Source: DASSUW01 sp963759375 (GTDB taxonomy: Bacteria > Actinomycetota > Thermoleophilia > Solirubrobacterales > Solirubrobacteraceae). Taken from it: a DNA stretch of 64,000 nt. A program made the position numbers and the translations under genes. The notes below the pieces were generated by a model that did not search any database, was not told the origin of the DNA, and was given only the letters and a program-made list of their open reading frames with translations. Position 1 is the stretch's first letter, and each line of letters starts with the position of its first letter. This document shows positions 57,100 to 64,000 of the stretch, piece after piece. The stretch lies in the NCBI GenBank assembly GCA_963759375.1, contig CAVWYY010000002.1:124001-188000 (forward strand). The letters are read 5' to 3'.

Positions 57100-57986
57100 C
57101 AGCTCGCCAGGATCCCCGCTGACAGGAGGGCGCAGAACACCAGCTGGAGCATCCCGGTGCGGGCAAGAGCGCCGTTGAGCGACGGCCCGTCGGACCGGTT
57201 GCGGACGATGCGGACGATCGGCACGGCGAGCGGCAGCGCGAGCCACGGCAGCAGCACCCAGGCGGTCAGGTCCGGCGAACCCGCCAGCCACGGCACGGGG
57301 ACGGACAGGAACGCGACGTAGACCATCGCCCCGTACAGGCCGCGGGCGCGGCGGCGACCGAGCCGCACGGCGAGCGTCCGCTTGCCCGCCCGGCGGTCGG
57401 TCTCCAGGTCGCGCACGTTGTTGACCACGAGGATCGCCGCGGCCAGCAGGCCCACCGGCACCGCGAGCACGAACGCCTCCCAGGTGAGCTCCTCGACCTG
57501 TGCGAAGTACGAGCCGGTGACCGCGACCACGCCGAAGAACAGGAACACGAACACCTCGCCGAGCCCTTCGTAGCCGTAGGGCCGCGGGCCGCCCGTGTAG
57601 AGCACGCCGGCGAGGATCGAGGCGGCGCCGACCAGCAGCAGCTCCCAGCCGGCCGTGGCGATCAGGTACGCGCCGCAGACGACTGCGAGGCCGAACGCCA
57701 CGTACGTCGCCACCAGCACCTGCCGCGGCGGCACGAGGCCGCCGGCCGTCACTCGCACGGGGCCGAGCCGGTCCTCGGTGTCGGCGCCGCGCCGCGCGTC
57801 CGAGTAGTCGTTGGACAGGTTGGTGCCGATCTGGATGAACACCGCGCCGAGCATCGCGGCCACGAACGTGAGCCACTTGAACGTGCCCTCGGTGGCCGCC
57901 AGCGCGGTGCCGACCAGCACCGGCGCCACCGCTGCTGGGAGCGTGCGCGGCCGCGCCGCCATGAGCCAGATGTGGAGCGAGCTCAA
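57099..57986 (-). CDS. menA: 1,4-dihydroxy-2-naphthoate polyprenyltransferase
   Basis: A UbiA-type membrane prenyltransferase of about 295 residues attaching the isoprenoid tail. The N-terminal MAARPRTLPAAVAPVLVGTA, first Asp-rich motif NLSNDYSDARRGADTEDRLG and second motif NNVRDLETDRRAGKRTLAVR are diagnostic; about eight helices follow or lie between. The start is taken as TTG 57986, which overlaps the menB stop (TTGA) and gives the usual N-terminal LHIWLMAARPRTL. Confidence 0.92.
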   Translation of the reverse strand: MSSLHIWLMAARPRTLPAAVAPVLVGTALAATEGTFKWLTFVAAMLGAVFIQIGTNLSNDYSDARRGADTEDRLGPVRVTAGGLVPPRQVLVATYVAFGLAVVCGAYLIATAGWELLLVGAASILAGVLYTGGPRPYGYEGLGEVFVFLFFGVVAVTGSYFAQVEELTWEAFVLAVPVGLLAAAILVVNNVRDLETDRRAGKRTLAVRLGRRRARGLYGAMVYVAFLSVPVPWLAGSPDLTAWVLLPWLALPLAVPIVRIVRNRSDGPSLNGALARTGMLQLVFCALLSAGILAS

Positions 57987-58813
57987 GGCCGTCTGGGGAA
58001 CTGCGAGAAGTCGGGCTTGCGCTTGGCCTTGTAGGCCTCGCGGCCTTCGCGCGCCTCCTCGGATGCGTAGAAGAGCAGGTTCGTGTCGTGCGCCAGCTGC
58101 TGGATGCCGCTGAGCCCGTCCTCGGCGGCGTGGAAGCTCGCCTTCAGGAGCCTCAGCGAGAAGGGGGAGAGCTCGAGCATCTCGCGACACCACTTGACGG
58201 TCTCGGCCTCGAGCTCTTCCAGTGGCACGACCGTGTTGACGAGCCCCATGTCGAGGGCCTGCTGGGCGTCGTACTGCCGGCACAGGAACCAGATCTCCTT
58301 CGCCTTCTTGGGGCCGACGAGGTTGGAGAGCAGCCCGGCGCCGAAGCCCCCGTCGAACGAGCCGACGCGCGGCCCGGTCTGCCCGAAGCGCGCGTTGTCG
58401 GCGGCGATCGTGAGGTCGCAGACGAGGTGGAGCACGTGACCGCCGCCGATCGCGTAGCCGGCCACCATCGCCACCACTGGCTTCGGCAGCCGGCGGATCT
58501 GCACGTGCAGATCCGTCACGTGGAAGCGCCCGACCTTGGCGCCCTCCGGCAGGTAGCCGGTGTCGCCGCGCACGCGCTGGTCGCCGCCCGAGCAGAAGGC
58601 CAGCGGGCCTTCGCCGGTCAGCACGATCACGCCCACCGCGGTGTCCTCGCGGGCGGTCTCGAGCGCCTGCGAGATCTCGACGATGGTCTGCGGCCGGAAC
58701 GCGTTGCGGACCTCAGGCCGGTTGATCGTGATCTTGGCCATGCCGTCGCCGGACGTCTCGTAGCGGATGTCCTCGAAATCGCCGGCGGGGCTCCAGGTGA
58801 CGGTCAAGGCCAA
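57983..58813 (-). CDS. menB: 1,4-dihydroxy-2-naphthoyl-CoA synthase
   Basis: A crotonase-fold enzyme of about 276 residues closing the naphthoate ring. Marks: ITINRPEVRNAFRPQTIVEI, FCSGGDQRVRGDTGY, VVAMVAGYAIGGGHVLHLVC, and the loop FGQTGPRVGSFDGGFGAGLL. The end is the typical AYKAKRKPDFSQFPRRP. The start is TTG 58813 by best fit (TTG 58807 is possible); no ATG or GTG precedes the conserved part. It is divergent from menE, only 18 bases away, and first of menB-menA-menC. Confidence 0.93.
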   Translation of the reverse strand: MALTVTWSPAGDFEDIRYETSGDGMAKITINRPEVRNAFRPQTIVEISQALETAREDTAVGVIVLTGEGPLAFCSGGDQRVRGDTGYLPEGAKVGRFHVTDLHVQIRRLPKPVVAMVAGYAIGGGHVLHLVCDLTIAADNARFGQTGPRVGSFDGGFGAGLLSNLVGPKKAKEIWFLCRQYDAQQALDMGLVNTVVPLEELEAETVKWCREMLELSPFSLRLLKASFHAAEDGLSGIQQLAHDTNLLFYASEEAREGREAYKAKRKPDFSQFPRRP

Positions 58814-58818
58814 GACAC

Positions 58819-58824
58819 TAGCCT
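58819..58824 (+). promoter_or_regulatory. Leaderless -10 element (TAGCCT) of menE
   Basis: TAGCCT lies seven bases before the menE ATG at 58832, in the 18-base gap to the divergent menB gene. Confidence 0.45.
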
Positions 58825-58831
58825 GCCATCG

Positions 58832-59992
58832 ATGGTCATCGAACCATGGCTCGAGCGGGCGGCGGCCCTGCGGCCCGACCGGATCGCGATCGAGACGCCC
58901 GACGAGCGCGTCACGTACGACTGGCTGCTGTTCGCCGCGCGCGACGAGGCGCGCGGCCTGAGCGGCCCCCAGGTCATCGACCTGCCGCCGAGCATCCCGT
59001 TCGTCGTCCGGCTGCACGCGTGCCTGCTCGCCGGCGTTCCCGCGGTGCCGGTCGACCAGCGGCTGACCGCGCGCGAGCGCCCGCAGGTGGCGGCGGGCGA
59101 CGCCGCCCTGATCGTCCACACCTCGGGAACGACCGGCGCGCCCCGCCCGGTGGAGCTGACGCTCGAGAACATCCAGGCCAACGCGCTCGGCAGCGCCGTG
59201 GCGCTCGGCCTCGACCCGCAGGAGCGCTGGCTCTGCCCGCTGCCGCTCAGCCACGTGGGCGGGCTCATGGTCCTGCTGCGCAGCGCGATCTACGCGACGA
59301 CGGCCGTCCTCGGCCCGGCCGACACGGAGAACGTCACGATCGCCAGCCTCGTACCGACGCAGCTCGCGCGGCTCCTCGACGCTGGCGCCATGCCGCCGAG
59401 CCGCGCCGTGCTGCTCGGCGGCGCCCCCGCCGGCCCGTTGCTGCTGCGCCGCGCCAAGGCGGCCGGCTGGCCGGTGGCGCCGACGTACGGGCTCACGCAG
59501 GCCTGCTCGCAGGTCACCGTCGGCGAGATCGGCGACACCGAGACCTCGGGCCGCGCGCTCCCCGGCCTGCGTGTGACCATCGCCGGCGACGGCGAGATCC
59601 TCGTCGACGGCCCGACGGTGGCGGGCGGCGGCACGCTGCGCACGGGCGACCTCGGGCAGCTCGACGACCGCGGGCGCCTGATCGTCGTCGGCCGCAAGTC
59701 CGACACGATCGTCACCGGCGGCGAGAACGTGGCGCCCGCCGAGGTCGAGGCCGTGCTGCTCGCGCATCCGGCTGTGGCCGACGCCGGCGTGTTCGCGCGC
59801 CCGCACGCCGAGTGGGGCGAGGCCGTCACCGCGCGCGTCGTGCTGCGCCCGGGCACCGCGGCGAGCCCTGACGAGCTGCGCGCGTTCGCCGCCGAGCGCC
59901 TCGCGCGTTTCAAGGTCCCGAAGGCCGTCGAGCTGGCGGACGCGCTACCACGGACCGAATCCGGCAAGCTGCTGCGAAGGGAGCTGGCGTGA
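58832..59992 (+). CDS. menE: o-succinylbenzoate-CoA ligase
   Basis: A 386-residue ANL-family ligase, short like other MenE proteins. The P-loop VHTSGTTGAPRPVEL has Arg where most members have Lys. Other motifs are LPLSHVGGLMVLLRSA, APTYGLTQACSQVTVGE, the hinge LRTGDLGQLDDRGRLIVVGR and catalytic Lys near the end in PRTESGKLLRREL. It activates o-succinylbenzoate with CoA for MenB. A GTGA overlap couples it to the following methyltransferase. Confidence 0.92.
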   Translation: MVIEPWLERAAALRPDRIAIETPDERVTYDWLLFAARDEARGLSGPQVIDLPPSIPFVVRLHACLLAGVPAVPVDQRLTARERPQVAAGDAALIVHTSGTTGAPRPVELTLENIQANALGSAVALGLDPQERWLCPLPLSHVGGLMVLLRSAIYATTAVLGPADTENVTIASLVPTQLARLLDAGAMPPSRAVLLGGAPAGPLLLRRAKAAGWPVAPTYGLTQACSQVTVGEIGDTETSGRALPGLRVTIAGDGEILVDGPTVAGGGTLRTGDLGQLDDRGRLIVVGRKSDTIVTGGENVAPAEVEAVLLAHPAVADAGVFARPHAEWGEAVTARVVLRPGTAASPDELRAFAAERLARFKVPKAVELADALPRTESGKLLRRELA

Positions 59993-60807
59993 CACGGCAC
60001 GACTGGGCGCACATCGCGAAGGGCTGGGAGACCAATGCCGACGCATTCCGGCGGCAGACCATGCCGGTCGCGTCGTGGATGATCGACCACACCGCGCCGC
60101 AGGTCGGCCAGACGGTGCTCGACCTCGCGGCCGGCATCGGCGACACCGGCTTCCTCGCCGCCGAGCTGATCGAGCCCGGCGGCACGCTCATCACGTCCGA
60201 CGTGGTGCCCGAGATGCTGTCCGCCGCCCAGCGGCGGGCCGAGGCGCTCGGCATCCGCAACGCGCGCTTCAGGCAGATCGACGCCTCGCTGCCGATCGAC
60301 ATCGAGGCGGCGAGCATCGACGTCGTGCTCTGCCGCTGGGGCTACATGCTCATGGACGACCCGGAGAACGCGCTGCGCGAGACCCGGCGCATCCTGCGGC
60401 CCGGCGGGCGCGTCGCGCTCGCCGCATGGACAACCGCCCAGGACAACCCGTGGAGCTCGCTGCCGATCGAGATGCTGGTCGACCGCGGGCTGGTCGACCC
60501 GATCGAGCCGGGCACCGGCCCGGGCGGCCAGTTCGCGTGGGGCGAGGAAGGGATCGTCGCCGAGCACATCGAGGCGGCCGGCTTCGTCGAGTACGAGGTG
60601 GAGGCGCTCGACTTCCCGATCCGCTACCCGTCGGCGGCAGGGTGGTGGGCGACGGCGCGCTCGATGGGGATGCGCGCGAGCGAAGCCCGCATCCCGGACG
60701 AGCGCGAGTGGATCGCCGCCCTCGCCGACGCGGCGAAGCCGTGGACCGCCGAGGACGGCTCTCTGGCGATCCCCGCGAGAACGTGGATGGCTGCGGCCAC
60801 GGGATAA
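59989..60807 (+). CDS. Class I SAM-dependent methyltransferase, UbiE-like
   Basis: A 272-residue methyltransferase: SAM motif I VLDLAAGIGDTGFLAAELIE, acidic SDVVPEMLSAAQRRAEALG, motif II region VVLCRWGYMLMDDPENALRE and motif III RILRPGGRVALAAW. Translational coupling to menE (GTGA) raises the possibility that it performs the last step, methylation of demethylmenaquinone (MenG), or modifies another quinone-like substrate. It is not a close UbiE by eye, so menG is not assigned. Confidence 0.75.
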   Translation: MTRHDWAHIAKGWETNADAFRRQTMPVASWMIDHTAPQVGQTVLDLAAGIGDTGFLAAELIEPGGTLITSDVVPEMLSAAQRRAEALGIRNARFRQIDASLPIDIEAASIDVVLCRWGYMLMDDPENALRETRRILRPGGRVALAAWTTAQDNPWSSLPIEMLVDRGLVDPIEPGTGPGGQFAWGEEGIVAEHIEAAGFVEYEVEALDFPIRYPSAAGWWATARSMGMRASEARIPDEREWIAALADAAKPWTAEDGSLAIPARTWMAAATG

Positions 60808-60820
60808 CCTCCCGCCACAA

Positions 60821-61810
60821 ATGTTCTACGACGACGACGCCGATCTCACGCTCCTCGACGGGAAGACCGTGGCCATCCTCGGCTACGGCTCGCAGGGGCA
60901 CGCGCACTCACTCAACCTCAAGGACTCCGGCGTCGACGTGATCGTCGGGCTCCGCCCGGACTCCTCGTCCGTCGAGCAGGCCCGCTCGAAGGGCCTCGAG
61001 GTCACCGACATCGCCGACGCCGCGTCGCGCGGCGACATCGTGATGGTCCTGCTGCCCGACGAGCGACACGGCGAGATCTGGCGCGACCAGATCCGCGACG
61101 GGATCGCGCCGGGCAACGCCCTGTACTTCGGGCACGGCTTCTCCGTCCACTACGGCGAGATCGAGCCGCCGCCCGAGGTCGACGTCGCGCTGATCGCCCC
61201 CAAGGGTCCCGGCCACCTCGTCCGCCGCCAGTACCTCGAGGGCAGCGGCGTCCCCGGCCTGGTCGCCGTCGACCAGGACGCGTCCGGCAAGGCGTTCCAG
61301 CTCGCGCTCGCCTACGCCAAGGGCATCGGCTGCACGCGCGGCGGCGTGATCGAGACCACGTTCAAGGACGAGACCGAGACCGACCTGTTCGGCGAGCAGG
61401 CCGTCCTCTGCGGCGGCGTCTCCGAGCTCGTCCAGGCCGGCTACGAGACGCTGGTCGACGCCGGCTACGACTCCAAGCTCGCGTACTTCGAGTGCCTCCA
61501 CGAGCTGAAGCTGATCGTGGACCTGATGTACGAGAAGGGCATCTCCGGCATGCGCTTCTCGGTGTCCAACACCGCCGAGTACGGCGACTACACACGCGGC
61601 AAGCGGATCATCTCCGACGAGACACGCCAGGCGATGAAGGACGTGCTCGGCGAGATCCAGTCCGGCGCCTTCGCGCGCGAGTGGATCGCCGAGAACCGCG
61701 CCGGGCAGGAGAACTTCAAGCGCATGCGCGAGGAGCAGGCAAGCCACCAGATCGAGCGCGAGGGCAAGGAGCTGCGCTCGATGATGGACTGGATCGAGAC
61801 CGAGTTCTGA
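60821..61810 (+). CDS. ilvC: Ketol-acid reductoisomerase (NADP+)
   Basis: A 329-residue class I KARI, the second step of branched-chain amino acid synthesis. The N-terminal Rossmann motif VAILGYGSQGHAHSLNLKDS has the usual GxGxxG, IAPKGPGHLVRRQY binds cofactor, and DETETDLFGEQAVLCGG and FECLHELKLIVDLMYEKG supply the Mg-binding Asp and Glu residues. It is separated from ilvBN by 18 kb of quinone and other genes. TAACCT lies ten bases upstream. Confidence 0.96.
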   Translation: MFYDDDADLTLLDGKTVAILGYGSQGHAHSLNLKDSGVDVIVGLRPDSSSVEQARSKGLEVTDIADAASRGDIVMVLLPDERHGEIWRDQIRDGIAPGNALYFGHGFSVHYGEIEPPPEVDVALIAPKGPGHLVRRQYLEGSGVPGLVAVDQDASGKAFQLALAYAKGIGCTRGGVIETTFKDETETDLFGEQAVLCGGVSELVQAGYETLVDAGYDSKLAYFECLHELKLIVDLMYEKGISGMRFSVSNTAEYGDYTRGKRIISDETRQAMKDVLGEIQSGAFAREWIAENRAGQENFKRMREEQASHQIEREGKELRSMMDWIETEF

Positions 61811-62295
61811 AGGACGACGACGGCATCCCCGGCTGGCTCCCGCCGCACGCACCTGGCGGCGAGCCTCCGCCACGCTTCGAGGCGGCGCCGCCGGAGCCGG
61901 AGCCGGTGCGCGAGGTGCCGCCCGAGATCGCGGCCTGGGGTTCGACGACCGGGCGGCCGCCGTACGAGCGGCCGGCGTCGCGGCCGGGCAACCCGCTGGC
62001 GACGGCGTCGCTGGTGCTCAGCATCCTCGGCCTGGTGATCCTGCTGCCGACGTTCGGGCTCGGGGCGCCGCTGGCGATGCCGTTCTCGATCGCCGGGTGG
62101 GTCACCGGCGCGTTCGGCCGCCGGCAGGTGGCCGAGGGCGCCACCGCCACCGGCGACGGGATCGCGCACGCCGGCGCCGTCATCGGCATCGCCGGGGTGG
62201 TGCTCGGGGTGATCGCCGTGGTGGTGTGGGGGATCCTGATCGGGGCAGGGCTCGACCTAGACGAATTTCGCCGCGACCTGGAATCCGGCAGCTAA
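61807..62295 (+). CDS. DUF4190-type membrane protein, possible CTG start
   Basis: A protein of about 162 residues: 60 residues rich in Pro, Glu and Arg, then a DUF4190-like pair of helices (NPLATASLVLSILGLVILLP; GIAHAGAVIGIAGVVLGVIA) with FGRRQVAEGATATGDGIAHA between. The frame is open from the ilvC stop, but no ATG, GTG or TTG occurs at its beginning. CTG 61807 overlaps the ilvC TGA as CTGA, in the manner of the many ATGA/GTGA/TTGA overlaps here; a GTG about 35 codons in is the alternative. Function unknown. Confidence 0.6.
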   Translation: MKDDDGIPGWLPPHAPGGEPPPRFEAAPPEPEPVREVPPEIAAWGSTTGRPPYERPASRPGNPLATASLVLSILGLVILLPTFGLGAPLAMPFSIAGWVTGAFGRRQVAEGATATGDGIAHAGAVIGIAGVVLGVIAVVVWGILIGAGLDLDEFRRDLESGS

Positions 62296-62336
62296 CCTGC
62301 GCCGCGACCTCCCCACGAGACAAGGGTCTCTCGCGC

Positions 62337-63509
62337 ATGACTCCGAACCCGTTCACGAAGCAATACCTGATGACCGCTGGGCCGACGCCGGTGCCGCCGG
62401 CTGTCTCGCAGGCCATGGCTGCGCCGATGCTCTACCACCGCGCGCCCGCGTTCGACGCGCTGTACGAGCGCGTGCTCTCGCGCCTGCCGTCGGTCTTCCG
62501 CACGCAGAACGACGTGCTGGCCTTCGCGTCGAGCGGATCGGGAGCGCTCGAGTCCGCCGTCGCCAACCTCGTGCGCCCGGGCGACAAGGTCCTCGTGGGG
62601 GCCGCCGGCAAGTTCGGCGAGCGCTGGATCCAGCTCGGTGAGGCCTACGGCGCCGACGTCGTCCGCTACGAGCCGGGCTGGGGCGAGCGCCTCGACCCGG
62701 CCGAGTACGACCGCCTGCTGACCGAGAACGGCGACGTCAAGGTCGCGTTCGCCACGCTCAGCGAGACGTCGACCGGCATCGTGCACGACATCCAGGCGAT
62801 CGCCGAGGTCGCCAAGCAGCACGACGTCATCCTCGTCGTGGACGCCGTGTCCGGGCTCGGCGCGACCGAGCTGCGCCAGGACGAGTGGGGCGTCGACGTG
62901 GCCGTCGCCGGATCCCAGAAGGCGCTCATGTGCCCGCCCGGCCTGGCCTTCGCGTCGGTCTCCGAGCGCGCGCTCGAGTACGCGGCGAAGCGCGGCGAGG
63001 GCCGCTACTACTTCGACTGGGGCCGCACGGTCAAGAGCCAGCGCAAGGGCGCCAGCCCGTTCACGCCCGCCGTGTCGCTGTTCCTCGGGCTCGACGTCGC
63101 GCTCGGGCTGATCGAGGAGGAGGGGCTGGACGACGTCCTCGCCCGCCACAGCGTGCTCGCGCGCGCCACGCGCGCCGGCGTCGCCGCGATCGGGCTCGAC
63201 CTCTACGGCGACCCCGACGAGCGCTCCACCGTGGTGACGGCGGTCGAGCTGCCGGACGACATCGACGGCGGCAAGGTCCCGGGCGCACTGCGCAAGCTCG
63301 GCATCACCGCCAACGGCGGCCAGGACCACCTGAAGGGCAAGATCCTGCGGATCGCCCACTGCGGCTACTTCGGCGCCTTCGACATCGTGACGTCGCTCTC
63401 CGGCCTGGAGATGGTGCTGGCGCAGCTGGGCCGCGAGGTCGACCACGGCGCCGCCGCCGGCGCGGCGCAGAAGGTCTTCCTCGAGGCCGGCGTCCCGGCG
63501 GCGGCGTGA
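62337..63509 (+). CDS. Class V aminotransferase (serine/alanine-glyoxylate or phosphoserine type)
   Basis: A 390-residue PLP enzyme: MTAGPTPVPPAVSQAMAAPM, FASSGSGALESAVANLVRPG, LSETSTGIVHDIQAIAEVAK, Asp in VVDAVSGLGATEL and PLP Lys in VAGSQKALMCPPGLAF. It fits the serine-pyruvate/alanine-glyoxylate group of class V. Because serA follows with a GTGA overlap, it may serve as the phosphoserine aminotransferase of serine synthesis; serine:glyoxylate transamination would also fit the glycolate island. A small hairpin (GAGAC-AAGG-GTCTC) lies just upstream. Confidence 0.85.
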   Translation: MTPNPFTKQYLMTAGPTPVPPAVSQAMAAPMLYHRAPAFDALYERVLSRLPSVFRTQNDVLAFASSGSGALESAVANLVRPGDKVLVGAAGKFGERWIQLGEAYGADVVRYEPGWGERLDPAEYDRLLTENGDVKVAFATLSETSTGIVHDIQAIAEVAKQHDVILVVDAVSGLGATELRQDEWGVDVAVAGSQKALMCPPGLAFASVSERALEYAAKRGEGRYYFDWGRTVKSQRKGASPFTPAVSLFLGLDVALGLIEEEGLDDVLARHSVLARATRAGVAAIGLDLYGDPDERSTVVTAVELPDDIDGGKVPGALRKLGITANGGQDHLKGKILRIAHCGYFGAFDIVTSLSGLEMVLAQLGREVDHGAAAGAAQKVFLEAGVPAAA

Positions 63510-64000
63510 GCGTCCTCGAAGCGCCCCACCGCGTCCTCGTCAAGGAGAAGATCGCCGAGTCCGGCGTCGAGCTCCTGCGCGAGCGGTTCGACGTCGACCT
63601 CGGGCTGGAGTGGGACGACGCCGAGCTGGCCGAGCGCATCGGCGCGTACGACGCGATCCTGATCCGCTCGGCGACGAAGCTGACCGCCGACCTGATCGCC
63701 CGCGGCGAGAACCTGAAGGTGATCGGGCGCGCCGGCGTCGGCGTGGACAACGTCGATGTCGAGGCGGCCACCAAGCGCGGGATCATCGTCGCCAACGCTC
63801 CGCAGTCGAACGTCATCACCGCCGCCGAGCACACCTTCGCGATGCTGCTGGCGCTGGCGCGCAACGTTCCGCAGGCGCACGCGGCCCTGATCGCGGGGCG
63901 CTGGGAGCGCGCCAAGTGGGGCGGTGTCGAGCTCTACGAGAAGACGCTCGGCCTGCTCGGCTTCGGGCGCATCGGCCAGCTCGTGGCCGCCCGCGCGCAG
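63506..64000 (+). CDS. serA: D-3-phosphoglycerate dehydrogenase (partial, runs off the window)
   Basis: The first 165 residues of a D-2-hydroxyacid dehydrogenase: VLVKEKIAESGVELLRERFD, LIRSATKLTADLI, KVIGRAGVGVDNVDVEAATK, GIIVANAPQSNVITAAEHTF, MLLALARN and the start of the NAD motif (LGLLGFGRIGQLVAARAQ). This pattern is typical of SerA, which opens serine synthesis from 3-phosphoglycerate. GTG 63506 overlaps the aminotransferase stop. The catalytic His/Glu and any ACT domain lie beyond the right edge. Confidence 0.9.
   Translation, partial: MSVLEAPHRVLVKEKIAESGVELLRERFDVDLGLEWDDAELAERIGAYDAILIRSATKLTADLIARGENLKVIGRAGVGVDNVDVEAATKRGIIVANAPQSNVITAAEHTFAMLLALARNVPQAHAALIAGRWERAKWGGVELYEKTLGLLGFGRIGQLVAARAQ

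Overview
The window is a GC-rich (roughly 70% by eye), gene-dense stretch of bacterial chromosome, almost certainly actinobacterial. Gene content (menaquinone and ergothioneine genes, LutABC, a CarH/LitR-type regulator, an MprA-like two-component system, many ATGA/GTGA/TTGA start-stop overlaps and many apparently leaderless starts) fits a Thermoleophilia/Solirubrobacterales-like organism. That placement is an inference from style and content, not from a marker gene. No phage, transposase, CRISPR, tRNA or rRNA was seen.

Layout. 0-8 kb: a transglutaminase-like lipoprotein, then a leftward block of response regulator, histidine kinase, NDH-2, LolA-like protein and ABC-2 transporter. Three near-identical direct-repeat sites precede three of these genes. 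7-10.7 kb: a PASTA lipoprotein tail-to-tail with a Ser/Thr kinase, a PRC-barrel protein and an orphan DppB-type permease. 10.8-18 kb: sulfur/cysteine genes (cysK, a TusA-like protein, an E1-like ThiF/MoeB protein, cysE) mixed with three alpha/beta hydrolases. 18-28.7 kb: a two-carbon and three-carbon acid island, with malate synthase, GlcDEF and an LctP permease leftward and LutABC plus a PEP-mutase-family protein rightward. 28.9-38.6 kb: DUF1203, a queuosine-salvage protein, a universal stress protein, PcrA helicase, an MFS exporter, FolD and GatCAB. 38.5-43.6 kb: small membrane or ACT proteins and IlvBN. 43.6-60 kb: all of menF, menD, menH, menC, menA, menB and menE in scattered units, with EgtBD, AzlCD and a CarH/ECF-sigma pair between them. 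60-64 kb: a methyltransferase, IlvC, a DUF4190 protein, a class V aminotransferase and the start of SerA.

Three features cut across the genes. (1) Three dispersed foldback elements of about 190-210 bp (17993-18182, 28677-28887, 53609-53800) share a terminal inverted repeat, and each lies exactly between two convergent genes. (2) A TANNNT hexamer lies 6-10 bases before many start codons, implying widespread leaderless transcription and helping to choose starts. (3) Six genes, including gatB and menH, each carry one apparent extra base. All six become intact when a single base is removed, so sequence error is more likely than decay.

Working together: the men genes and NDH-2 point to a menaquinone-based respiratory chain. 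LctP, GlcDEF and malate synthase would take glycolate to malate, and LutABC would take lactate to pyruvate. IlvBN and IlvC supply branched-chain amino acids; CysE, CysK and SerA supply serine and cysteine.
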